Source of the DNA: JBPCPM01 sp050999155 | GTDB taxonomy: Bacteria > Actinomycetota > Thermoleophilia > Solirubrobacterales > 70-9 | Assembly (NCBI GenBank): GCA_050999155.1 | Contig: JBPCPM010000052.1 | Location: 1 to 55,903, forward strand | Reading direction: 5' to 3' | DNA length: 55,903 nt | Part shown: positions 33,577 through 44,322 of the stretch, piece by piece | How the letters are laid out: every line of letters begins with the position of its first letter | How positions within the stretch are numbered: the first letter of the stretch is position 1 | The notes under the pieces: model-generated | What the model was told of the DNA's origin: nothing | Databases searched by the model: none | What the model saw: only the letters and a program-made list of their open reading frames with translations | Position numbers and translations under genes: made by a program

Positions 33577-36216
33577 CTACTTGGCGCTGAGCCAGTCCGG
33601 GCCGATGCCCGGCTCGACCACGAGCGGCGGGTCGAGCTCGAAGGCCGCGCACATCTCCCGCGTCGCCATGGCCGCGACGTCGGAGGCCTCGTCCTCCGGC
33701 CCCTCGAGCAGCAGCTCGTCGTGGATCTGCAAGACCAGGCGGGTGGCGGCGCCGGACTCCACGAGCGCCCGGTGGCAGCGAACCATGGCCACCTTGATGA
33801 TGTCGGCGGCCGTGCCCTGAATCACGGTGTTGACGGCGAGGCGCTCGCCCAGCTGACGGTCGTTCCAGCGCCGGGCCCGCAGCTCGGGAATCGGCCGGCG
33901 GCGGCCCATCAGCGTCGACACATGGCCCTCCTCGGTGGCCTGCTCGATGGTCGAGGCGATGAACTGCTGCACGGCCGGGAACCGCCCGAGGTACCGGTCG
34001 ATGAACTCCTGGGCCTCGTCGCGGCCGATCTGCAGCTGGTCGGAGAGCCCGAAGGCGGAGAGCCCGTAGACGATGCCGTAGTTGACCGCCTTGGCCTTGG
34101 AGCGCTCGGTTACGCCGACGTCCGAGGGATCGAGGCCGAACACCTGGGCCGCGGTGGCCTCGTGGACATCCTCCCCGGCGGCGAAGATCTGCTTGAGCAC
34201 GTCCTCCCCCGCGACGTGGGCGAGGATCCGCAGCTCGACCTGCTCGTAGTCGCAGGAGACGAGCAGGTTGCCGGGGGCGGCGACGAAGCAGCCGCGGATC
34301 GGCCGGCCCACCTCCGAGCGGATAGGGATGTTCTGGAGGTTGGGGTTGATGCTCGACAGCCGCCCGGTGGTGGCGGTCGCCTGGCGGAAGGTGGTGTGGA
34401 TCCGGCCGGTCTCGGCGTCGACGAGCTGGGGCAGCGCGTCGAGGTAGGTGTTCGTGAGCTTGGTCAGCTCTCGCCAGCGCTCGACCAGCCCCACGATCTC
34501 GTGCTCGTCGCGGATCTGGCGCAGGACTTGGGCGTCGGTGGAGTACCCGGTCTTGCCGCGGCGCTTGCGGGTGAGCCCGAGCTCCTCGAAGAACACTTGG
34601 GCCAGCTGCTGGGGGCTGCCGATGGTGAACTCGCGCCCGGCCAGCTCCCAGATGCGCCGTTCAAGGTCGCCCGCCTCCTCACGGATGGCCCCGGCGATCT
34701 CGCCGAGGCGCTCGATGTCGAGCAACACGCCGCTGCGCTCCATCGCGGCCAGGACCGCCACCAGGGGCTGCTCGACCTCGGTCAGCAGCGATGTGAGACC
34801 GAACTGCTCGAGCAGCGTGCGCTGCCGGTCGGCCAGCTCCCAGGTCAGCCGGGCTCGCGTGGCCGGGTCGGGGCCGGCCGGCTCTGAGGCCCCCAGCTCC
34901 ATCTGGCCGTCCGGGCTGATCTCGTCGCCGCCCGCGGGGCGCAGGCCCTCTTCGACGCACAGGTCGTCCAGGTCGTAGACGCGGCGGGCCGGGTTGATCA
35001 GGTAGGCGGCGAGCATCGTGTCGTGGGCGAGGACCAGCGAGGGATCGACGCCGAGCGCCCCACCGCGCCCGCCACCGAGGCTCTTGGCGTCGTGGGCGAT
35101 CAGCTGCTGGCCGGCCCGCTGGCCGGCCAGCCCGGCGGCGTCCGCGGTGCCCGTGACGGCCTGGTCCGAGCGCGACGCGGCCCACGCCTCCCCCACCGTC
35201 GCCACGGCAACCGGGCCCTCGCCGTCCAGCTCGTCGGGCCGGCCCTCGCGGGCCTCGACGTGCAGCTCGCGCTCGCCCGGGTCGTCGGGGATCACCTCGG
35301 CGTCGTCGAGTCCCTCCTCCAGGCGCTCGATGACCACACGCAGCTCGAAGCGGCGCGCGAACTCGCGCAGGTCGGTGCGGTCCTGCCCGGCGCCCACGAG
35401 ATCGGCGGGATCGACCTGGACGTCGAGGTCGCGGTGCAGGATGGCCAGCGCCTTGCCGGTCCGCGCGTCGTCGGCAAAGTTCGTGAGGTTCTCCTTGCGC
35501 TTGGCGCCCGAGACCTCGTCGATGCTTGCCAGCACCGTCTCCACCGAACCGAACTGCTGCAGCAGCTGGGCGGCCGTCTTCTCCCCGATGCCCGGTACGC
35601 CGGGGATGTTGTCGGACGTGTCGCCCCGCAGGCCGATCAGGTCCGGCACGAGCTCGGGCGGAATGCCGTAGCGGTCGATCACCCCCTCGCGGTCGTAGAT
35701 CCGCGTGTCGGTGACGCCGCGCGAGGTGTGCATGACCTGGACCCCGTCGGTGACCAGCTGGTAGGCGTCGCGGTCGCCGGTGACGATCATCACCGGGATC
35801 TCCTGCTCGCGGCAGCGCTCGGCCAGGGTGGCGATCACGTCGTCGGCCTCGAAGCCCTCCACCCGGACGTTGGTGAACCCGAAGGCGTCGACCAGCGGCG
35901 CCAGGTGGGGCCACTGCTCGCGCAGCAGGCCGGGCTTGGAGGAACGCTGGGCCTTGTATTCGGGAAAGACGACCTCCCGGCCCGACATCCCGGCGTCCCA
36001 GCAGACGATGACCGCCGACGGGCGGTGGTCGGTGAGGATCTTGACCATCATCGAGGCGAAGCCGTAGATCGCGTTCGTCGGCTGGCCCTCGGTGGTCGCG
36101 ATCGACTCCGGCAGCGCGTAAAAGGCGCGGTAGGCGAGGCTGTTGCCGTCGACGAGAAACAGCGGGCCCTGCCCGGTGGTCGGGCCGGCTGTCGCGGCGG
36201 GTTCGGCGGCGCTCAC
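33577..36216 (-). CDS. polA: DNA polymerase I
   Basis: 879 residues from GTG at 36216. N-terminal 5'-3' exonuclease domain (LFLVDGNSLAYRAFYALP; VEGFEADDVIATLA; VTGDRDAYQLV; GLRGDTSDNIPGVPGIGEKTA) to about residue 290. The middle region lacks the DxE residues of a working 3'-5' exonuclease, so no proofreading is expected. Polymerase motifs A (CDYEQVELRILAH), B (RSKAKAVNYGIVYG) and C (LQIHDELLLE) are intact. It fills repair and Okazaki gaps. A TATGAT box six bases before the GTG fixes the start and suggests a leaderless mRNA. Confidence 0.97.
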   Translation of the reverse strand: MSAAEPAATAGPTTGQGPLFLVDGNSLAYRAFYALPESIATTEGQPTNAIYGFASMMVKILTDHRPSAVIVCWDAGMSGREVVFPEYKAQRSSKPGLLREQWPHLAPLVDAFGFTNVRVEGFEADDVIATLAERCREQEIPVMIVTGDRDAYQLVTDGVQVMHTSRGVTDTRIYDREGVIDRYGIPPELVPDLIGLRGDTSDNIPGVPGIGEKTAAQLLQQFGSVETVLASIDEVSGAKRKENLTNFADDARTGKALAILHRDLDVQVDPADLVGAGQDRTDLREFARRFELRVVIERLEEGLDDAEVIPDDPGERELHVEAREGRPDELDGEGPVAVATVGEAWAASRSDQAVTGTADAAGLAGQRAGQQLIAHDAKSLGGGRGGALGVDPSLVLAHDTMLAAYLINPARRVYDLDDLCVEEGLRPAGGDEISPDGQMELGASEPAGPDPATRARLTWELADRQRTLLEQFGLTSLLTEVEQPLVAVLAAMERSGVLLDIERLGEIAGAIREEAGDLERRIWELAGREFTIGSPQQLAQVFFEELGLTRKRRGKTGYSTDAQVLRQIRDEHEIVGLVERWRELTKLTNTYLDALPQLVDAETGRIHTTFRQATATTGRLSSINPNLQNIPIRSEVGRPIRGCFVAAPGNLLVSCDYEQVELRILAHVAGEDVLKQIFAAGEDVHEATAAQVFGLDPSDVGVTERSKAKAVNYGIVYGLSAFGLSDQLQIGRDEAQEFIDRYLGRFPAVQQFIASTIEQATEEGHVSTLMGRRRPIPELRARRWNDRQLGERLAVNTVIQGTAADIIKVAMVRCHRALVESGAATRLVLQIHDELLLEGPEDEASDVAAMATREMCAAFELDPPLVVEPGIGPDWLSAK

Positions 36217-36222
36217 CGGCCC

Positions 36223-36228
36223 ATCATA
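36223..36228 (-). promoter_or_regulatory. -10 box for polA (leaderless type)
   Basis: TATGAT, six bases, GTG at 36216. One of the clearest examples of the recurring pattern. Confidence 0.5.
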
Positions 36229-36313
36229 GGAGTGCCCGCGCGCTCGACCGGGTACGCCAGCGGCGTCGCGTTTACCATGCGCGCGCCCTTCGTCCCCTGC
36301 CACCGAGTCCGCC

Positions 36314-37768
<1,455 letters not shown>

Positions 37769-37841
37769 GCGGCCCCGGCCTGCCGGGCATCCGCGGCGGC
37801 CAGATGGCGCGTAGCGCCCCCACCACGACCAGGGAGATGTG

Positions 37842-38741
37842 ATGCGCATTCTGATCAGCGGGGCCACCGGCCTCATCGGGTCCCGGCTCGCCGACACGCT
37901 GCGCAGCCGCGGCGACGAGGTCCACGGGCTGTCACGCGACACCGAACGGGCCCGAGAGACCGACCCGGACATCACCTGGCACGAGTGGGATCCCAAGGAG
38001 TCGGCTCCCGTCGAGGCGTTCGAGGGCACCGACGCGGTCGTCCACCTGGCCGGCGAGCCGATCGCCCAGCGCTGGAACGACGAGACCAAGCGGCGCCTGC
38101 GCGAGAGCCGCATCGAGTCGACGGCCACCATCGTGGAGGCCATCCGGCAGGCGTCGGACCGGCCGGCGGTGCTCGTCAGCGCCTCGGCCGTCGGCTACTA
38201 CGGGCCCCGTGGCGACGAGCGCGTCGACGAGAGCGCCGACGCCGGCACCGACTTCCTCGCCGAGCTGTGCCGGGACTGGGAGGCCGAGGCTCGACAGGCG
38301 AGCGACCTCGGCGTCCGCGTCGTCACGCCGCGGACCGGCGTTGTCCTGTCACCCGAGGGCGGAGCGCTGGAGAAGATGCTGCCGCCGTTCAAGGCGGGCG
38401 TCGGCGGCCCGGTCGCCGGGGGCGACCAGTACATGCCGTGGATCCACCTCGACGACGAGGTGGGGATGCTCGTGTGGGCCATCGACTCGGACATCTCGGG
38501 ACCGGTGAACTTCAGCGCGCCCGAGCCCGTGACCAACAAGCAGTTCTCCAAGGCGCTGGGCCGGGCGCTCAACCGCCCCGCCGTGCTCCCCGTTCCGGGG
38601 CTCGCCATCAAGGCGCTCTACGGCGACATGGCGGTGATCGTCAACAAGGGCCAGCGGGCAGTGCCCGCCAAGGCGCTCGACAACGGCTACGAGCACCGGT
38701 TCACCGATCTCGACGCCGCCCTCGAGGACGCCGTCGGCTAG
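37842..38741 (+). CDS. TIGR01777-family epimerase (extended SDR, YfcH-like)
   Basis: 299 residues from ATG at 37842 with AGGGAG five bases upstream; GTG at 37839 is an alternative. Rossmann motif ILISGATGLIGSRLADTL, AVVHLAGEPIAQRWNDETK, SASAVGYYGPRGDE (active-site Tyr region) and a C-terminal DUF1731-type block (ALNRPAVLPVPGLAIK ... GQRAVPAKALDNGYEHRF). NAD(P)-dependent sugar-nucleotide epimerase-like fold; the substrate is unknown. It lies 73 bases after the malic enzyme and may share its transcript. Confidence 0.92.
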   Translation: MRILISGATGLIGSRLADTLRSRGDEVHGLSRDTERARETDPDITWHEWDPKESAPVEAFEGTDAVVHLAGEPIAQRWNDETKRRLRESRIESTATIVEAIRQASDRPAVLVSASAVGYYGPRGDERVDESADAGTDFLAELCRDWEAEARQASDLGVRVVTPRTGVVLSPEGGALEKMLPPFKAGVGGPVAGGDQYMPWIHLDDEVGMLVWAIDSDISGPVNFSAPEPVTNKQFSKALGRALNRPAVLPVPGLAIKALYGDMAVIVNKGQRAVPAKALDNGYEHRFTDLDAALEDAVG

Positions 38742-38759
38742 GAGAACCGGCTGGTCGGC

Positions 38760-39956
38760 TCAGTCGCCGGGCTCGAGGACGCGGTCCAGCGACGGCCTGC
38801 CGTCGCGGATCTCGAAACCGGCGATCCGGTCGAGCGTCGTGTCTCCGTCACCGGTGATCGAGTAGCGCCCGAGCACCGAGTCGCGTTCGCTGGTCGCCTG
38901 GAGGCGGCGGATGACCGTCGGCCGGTCCGACCCGTCGACGCCGGCCGCGCGGATCGTCTCGATCAGCAGGGCCATCGCCTCGTAGCCGTAGGCGGCGTAG
39001 GGTCCGGGCTCGGAGCCGAACTGGCGCTCGTAGGCCCGCGCGAAGCGCCGGCCCTCGGCACCGAGCTCCGAGACCGGCAGGGCGGCGCCCGTCAGCCGCA
39101 GGTTGTCCGCGGCCGATCCGAGCTTGTCGATGAGGTCGGCGTCGAGCAGCACGGCGTCGGAGGCGAACACCGTGACGTCGCGGCGCAGCAGGGCACGCAG
39201 CGTCGAAAGCGTGTCGTCGTCGGGCTCGCCGGCGTAGTAGACGGCATCGGCGTCCGCGACCTTCGATGCCGCACCGGGGCCGCCGTCGACCGTGCGCCCC
39301 ACGTCGATGCCCTCGTCCCGTGCCTTCTCGGTGAACGCGTCGGCGCTGACACGCGCGAAGGTGCCGTCCTGGGCGCGGATGACCGCGACGTCGGAGACGT
39401 CGAGGTCCGAGGCCCACGTCGCTGCCGCGCGAGCCTGGAGGCCGTCGTCGGGGACCAGGCGCGCGAAGGTCCGGCGGCCGGTCGGGTAAAACCGCTCGGG
39501 CGAGTTGGGGGCCGCCTCGACCTCGCGGGTCAGCTCGACCGCACCTGAGGCCGGGGAGACCTGGGCGATGCCCGCCTGGTTGAGGATCGGCAGGCTGATG
39601 CGTGTCGCACCGGAGTTGAAGTCCCCGATGAAGGCGATCGTGCGTGAATCCTGGGAGGCCCGGCGGGCGTTGGCCGCCGCCTCGCCGGGAGTCCAGCGCG
39701 CGGGGCGCCCTGCGGTGTCGTCGAGAATCGTGAGGTTGAGCTCGAAGGCGCCGGCCTTGCCGTCGGCGTCGGCCAGGGCGAGCTTGGCCGCGTTGGCGAT
39801 CTCCTCGCCCTCGTCGCCCAGCTCGCCTTCGAGCGGCAGGCTCATGTAGACCGAGAGCACGGTGCCGGCGATCCGGTTGTCGGGGTTGCCGTCGCCGCAC
39901 GCGGTCAGCGAGAGGGCAGCAGCCAGCAGGCAGGCGGTGGCGAGAAGTCGGAACAC
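38760..39956 (-). CDS. Orphan ABC-transporter substrate-binding lipoprotein (branched-chain amino acid type)
   Basis: 398 residues from GTG at 39956. Signal peptide with lipobox LTAC (Cys20), then a type 1 periplasmic-binding fold: VYMSLPLEGELGDEG, AKLALADADGKAGAF, IAFIGDFNSGATRISLPIL, PSLDRVLEPGD at the end. Related to LivJ-type receptors. No permease or ATPase gene is near, so it may serve a distant transporter or act as a sensor. Divergent from pfkA. Likely a nearly leaderless promoter nine bases upstream. Confidence 0.88.
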   Translation of the reverse strand: MFRLLATACLLAAALSLTACGDGNPDNRIAGTVLSVYMSLPLEGELGDEGEEIANAAKLALADADGKAGAFELNLTILDDTAGRPARWTPGEAAANARRASQDSRTIAFIGDFNSGATRISLPILNQAGIAQVSPASGAVELTREVEAAPNSPERFYPTGRRTFARLVPDDGLQARAAATWASDLDVSDVAVIRAQDGTFARVSADAFTEKARDEGIDVGRTVDGGPGAASKVADADAVYYAGEPDDDTLSTLRALLRRDVTVFASDAVLLDADLIDKLGSAADNLRLTGAALPVSELGAEGRRFARAYERQFGSEPGPYAAYGYEAMALLIETIRAAGVDGSDRPTVIRRLQATSERDSVLGRYSITGDGDTTLDRIAGFEIRDGRPSLDRVLEPGD

Positions 39957-39965
39957 GGCGGCGGG

Positions 39966-39971
39966 ATTCTA
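39966..39971 (-). promoter_or_regulatory. -10 box for the binding-lipoprotein gene
   Basis: TAGAAT nine bases before the GTG at 39956; short leader predicted. Confidence 0.4.
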
Positions 39972-39985
39972 CGGAGGCGGCGGGG

Positions 39986-39991
39986 TACGCT
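39986..39991 (+). promoter_or_regulatory. -10 box for pfkA
   Basis: TACGCT seven bases before the TTG at 39999; supports this TTG as start. No Shine-Dalgarno sequence is visible. Confidence 0.4.
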
Positions 39992-39998
39992 GGACCAC

Positions 39999-41036
39999 TT
40001 GAAGATCGGGATCCTCACCGCGGGTGGCGATTGCCCCGGCCTCAACGCCGTGATCCGGGCCGTGGCGCGGTCGGCCATCGCCAACGGCGACGAGCCGGTG
40101 GGCGTCGTCAGCGGCTTTCGCGGCCTGGCCCGCCGCGAGTACCTGCCGCTGGACATGAAAATCATCTCGGGGATCCTGCACCTGGGCGGGACGATGCTGT
40201 CGACCTCGAGCTACATGCCCTTCCGAGAGCCGGACGGAATCGAGCTGGTCAGCCAAGCCATCGCCGAAGATGGGTTCGACGCCGTGGTCTCGATCGGCGG
40301 TGAGCACACGATGATGATGACCCACCGGATGGTCGACGAGCACGGCCTGCCGCTGATCGGGGTGCCCAAGACGATCGACAACGACGTGGTCGGCACCGAC
40401 TACACCTTCGGCTTCCACACGGCCGTGCAGGTCGCCACCGACGCGATCGACCGGCTGCACAGCACCGCGCAGTCGCACGACCGGATCATGGTCATCGAGG
40501 TGATGGGCCGCAACACCGGCTGGATCGCCGTCTACGCGGGCATCGCCGGTGGCGCCGACGGGATCCTGATCCCCGAGCACGAGCTGACCGTCGAGGAGCT
40601 CGCCGACTCGGTCCGCGCTCGCCACGACCGGGGCAAGGACTTCTCGATCATCGTCGTGGCCGAAGGCGCCGAGCTCGCCTTCGCCGACGGGAGCAAACGT
40701 CAGGTGCTGGCCTCGACCGACACCGACGACTACGGCTACCCGCGGCTCGGTGGCATCGGCTCCGCGCTCGCCTCGGAACTGGAGGAGCGGACGGGCTTCG
40801 AGACGCGCGTCACCCAGCTTGGACACGTCCAGCGAGGCGGGACGCCGTGCGCATTCGACCGCTTCCTGGCGACCCGCTACGGGATCAAGGCCTACGAGAT
40901 GGCCCGGGCCGGCGAGTTCGGCCGCATGGCCGCCCTGCGCGGCACCGCGATGGTCGCGATCCCGCTGGCCGAGGTCGACGGCCTCAAGACCGTGGACCTC
41001 ACCTACCTCGACGAGGCCCGCCGCTTTTTCGGCTAG
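39999..41036 (+). CDS. pfkA: 6-phosphofructokinase, unusual donor-site residues
   Basis: 345 residues from TTG at 39999, directly preceding KIGILTAGGDCPGLNAVIR. Fructose-6-phosphate and catalytic motifs: PKTIDNDV (catalytic Asp), MGRNTGWIA, LGHVQRGGTP. The phosphoryl-donor loop reads GGEHT (residues 100-104) instead of GGDGS of ATP enzymes or GGDDT of pyrophosphate enzymes; Lys124 in PKTIDND is the residue associated with pyrophosphate use. Donor specificity is thus uncertain. Function as a PFK is secure. Confidence 0.93.
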   Translation: MKIGILTAGGDCPGLNAVIRAVARSAIANGDEPVGVVSGFRGLARREYLPLDMKIISGILHLGGTMLSTSSYMPFREPDGIELVSQAIAEDGFDAVVSIGGEHTMMMTHRMVDEHGLPLIGVPKTIDNDVVGTDYTFGFHTAVQVATDAIDRLHSTAQSHDRIMVIEVMGRNTGWIAVYAGIAGGADGILIPEHELTVEELADSVRARHDRGKDFSIIVVAEGAELAFADGSKRQVLASTDTDDYGYPRLGGIGSALASELEERTGFETRVTQLGHVQRGGTPCAFDRFLATRYGIKAYEMARAGEFGRMAALRGTAMVAIPLAEVDGLKTVDLTYLDEARRFFG

Positions 41037-41220
41037 CCGCCCGGCGGCGGCTGGTCCACCGCGAACCCCGGTGATGCTCCACGACGAGCCTCACGATCCC
41101 CAGCGCCACCACCGGGACACCCACGAGCCCGGTCGGGTCGCCGGTGAGCAGCCCGACGGACACCATCGTCAGGCCGATCCCGGTGAAGACCACCGCGAGC
41201 CCGATGAACAGTGCCCGCAT
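40999..41220 (-). CDS. Small two-helix membrane protein at the end of the trp operon
   Basis: 73 residues from ATG at 41220. Two hydrophobic segments (ALFIGLAVVFTGIGLTMVSV and GLVGVPVVALGIVRLVV) then a basic tail (SRRRAASRKSGGPRRGR). It starts 26 bases after the 54-residue membrane protein gene and its last 38 bases overlap the 3' end of convergent pfkA. No family recognised; the general layout recalls the two small paralogues near the permease but sequence similarity is weak. Confidence 0.6.
   Translation of the reverse strand: MRALFIGLAVVFTGIGLTMVSVGLLTGDPTGLVGVPVVALGIVRLVVEHHRGSRWTSRRRAASRKSGGPRRGR
41035..41052 (+). terminator. Hairpin at the pfkA stop codon
   Basis: AGCCGCC (41035-41041) pairs with GGCGGCT (41046-41052) around CGGC, beginning within the TAG stop. 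Possible pfkA terminator, but it also lies in the coding region of the opposite-strand small gene. Confidence 0.3.
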
Positions 41221-41246
41221 GGATCAGACCGCGGGACGGCGGTGAG

Positions 41247-41411
41247 CTACGGCTTGGTGACCCAGTCGATGATCGGCCGCGCCATGTACAGCAGGACGCC
41301 GAGGAAGATCACCGCGAGGGCAAGGACCGATCCCACCTGGCCGCCGATGCCCACGCCCCAGGCGAGGACGAGGGTGGCAAAGCCGAGAACCGCGAATACG
41401 AGAACGATCAT
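41247..41411 (-). CDS. Tiny membrane protein coupled to trpA
   Basis: 54 residues, below usual ORF cutoffs. ATG at 41411 overlaps the trpA TGA (ATGA), the same coupling used by the real genes around it. The product is almost entirely two hydrophobic helices: MIVLVFAVLGFATLVLAW then GSVLALAVIFLGVLLYMA, ending RPIIDWVTKP. No known family was recognised. The coupling and clean hydrophobic pattern argue for a real gene co-translated with tryptophan synthase. Confidence 0.7.
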   Translation of the reverse strand: MIVLVFAVLGFATLVLAWGVGIGGQVGSVLALAVIFLGVLLYMARPIIDWVTKP

Positions 41412-42284
41412 GGTGGCGGAAATCTACCAGCGCCCGGCCCGGCCCGGCCCGGGGCGCGGTGTGAGGGGCGGTCGGCGGCCGACCACGAGCCGGCCAGGGC
41501 CGCGCGCACGTCGGCGAGGAAGGAGCGGCACCCTTCTGCCCCGTCCCCCTCCCCGGCCTCGCGGACGAGCCGGCTGCCGATGATCACCCCGTCGGAGATC
41601 GTGGCGACCTCTGCCGCCTGCTCGGGGCTGCCCACCCCGAAGCCCACCGCGGCGGGAACCGGTGCGGCGAGGCGCACCTCGTCGACCAGCGCCTCGAGGC
41701 CGGGCGGCAGGCCGGTGCGTTCTCCGGTCACGCCGGTGACCGACACCACGTAGACGAACCCCTGGGCGTCGCGGCAGATGGCCTGCCGACGCTCGGGCGT
41801 GGTTGTCGGGGCGACGAGCGGGATCAGGGCCAGGCCGGCCGCAGCGAGGGCGGTGCGGATCGGGCCGGCCTCCTCGTGGGGGAGGTCGGGGACGATCGCG
41901 CCGGCGACTCCGGCGCCGGCCAGCCGCTCGGCCAGCGCGGTGGCGCCCAGCGCATAGACCATGTTCGCGTACATCATCGCCACCACCGGCACGCGGTCGG
42001 CGATCGTCGCGCCGACGGCGAGGGCGTCGGCGAAGGTCGTCCCCGCCTCCAGTGCCGCCGTGGCCGCGGCATGGATGACCGGACCGTCCGCGAGGGGATC
42101 CGAGTACGGGATCCCGAGCTCGACAAGGTCGGCTCCACCGGCCACGTACGCCTCGGCGACCGCCCACGACGACTCGGCGTCCGGATAGCCGGCCATCAGG
42201 TACGGCATCAGGGCAGCGCGCCCTTCGGCCCGAGCGGCCTCGAAGGCGGCGCCGATCCGCTCGACGCCGCTGACCGCGGTGTCG

Positions 42285-42292
<8 letters not shown>
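41408..42292 (-). CDS. trpA: Tryptophan synthase alpha chain
   Basis: 294 residues from ATG at 42292, overlapping the trpB end by eight bases. TIM-barrel motifs ALMPYLMAGYPD (catalytic Glu replaced by context LVELGIPYSDPLADGP, with the conserved Glu and Asp), IVPDLPHEEA, VSVTGVTGERTGLP and PAAVGFGVGSPEQA. It cleaves indole-3-glycerol phosphate and channels indole to TrpB. The C-terminal ~25 residues are Pro/Arg/Gly-rich and extra. Confidence 0.96.
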
Positions 42293-43471
<1,179 letters not shown>

Positions 43472-43475
<4 letters not shown>

Positions 43476-44242
43476 GCGCCGTCCTGTGCGGGAGTCTTGA
43501 TCAGGGTCCGAACCCGCGGTTCGGCTGGGGTCGGAATCGCGGGAGGCTCCGGCTCGGGCTCCTGCGCTGCGGCCGGGGCCAGGGCCGGGGGTTCGGACGG
43601 CGGCGTGGGCGGCGCCTCCACGGTCGCCTGCACGCCGCGGAAGAAGGCAATCAGCTTGGCCGGGTCCTTGACGCCGGGCGACGATTCGACCCCGCTGGCG
43701 ACGTCGACGGCGTGTGGACGGACGGTGCGGATGGCCTCGCCGATGTTCTCGGCGTCGAGCCCGCCCGCGAGGATCAGCGGTATCCGCGACCGGCGACGGG
43801 CCAGCAGGGCCCAGTCGGCCGGCTCTCCGGTCCCGCCGTAGCTGCCGGATACGGCAGCGTCGACGAGGTGGAAGTCGACGCGAAAGGTATCGATGGCGCG
43901 GACCTCCCCCGCCGTGCTGGGGCGAAACGCCTTGATCACGCGGCAGCCGGTGCGCCGAGCCGCCTCGGCGCACAGAGCCGGGCCTTCGTCTCCGTGGAAC
44001 TGCAGCATGGTCAGTCCGACGGCCTCGGCCGTGGCTACGACGGTGGCGAGCTCGGCGTTGACGAACACCCCGGCCACCTCGCAGCGCCGGCGTACGGACG
44101 CGGCCACGACCGCGGCCTCGCCGGGCTCGATGTGCCGCGAGCTGTGCGGCCAGAAGTTCAGGCCGATGGCCCAGGCACCCAGTCCCACGGCGCGCTCGGC
44201 GTCCTGGGCCCGGGTGACACCGCAGATCTTGACCAGCGCCAT
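43472..44242 (-). CDS. trpF: Phosphoribosylanthranilate isomerase with extended C-terminus
   Basis: 256 residues. TrpF core to about residue 208: VKICGVTRAQDAERAV (catalytic Cys7), IGLNFWPHSSRHI, QFHGDEGPALC, LVDAAVSGSYGGTG, LILAGGLDAENI and VDVASGVESSPGVKD. The last ~48 residues are a Pro/Glu/Ala-rich tail (PPTPPSEPPALAPAAAQEPEPEPP region) not found in the typical enzyme. It converts phosphoribosyl-anthranilate to the ribulose form. Preceded by htrA, followed by trpB. Confidence 0.95.
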
Positions 44243-44322
44243 GGTCGAAACGATGGCAGATCACCGGGCGGGCGCCCGCCCGGACGGACCGGCAGCTGGT
44301 GCCCGTGCGCCCGAGGCGGGGA

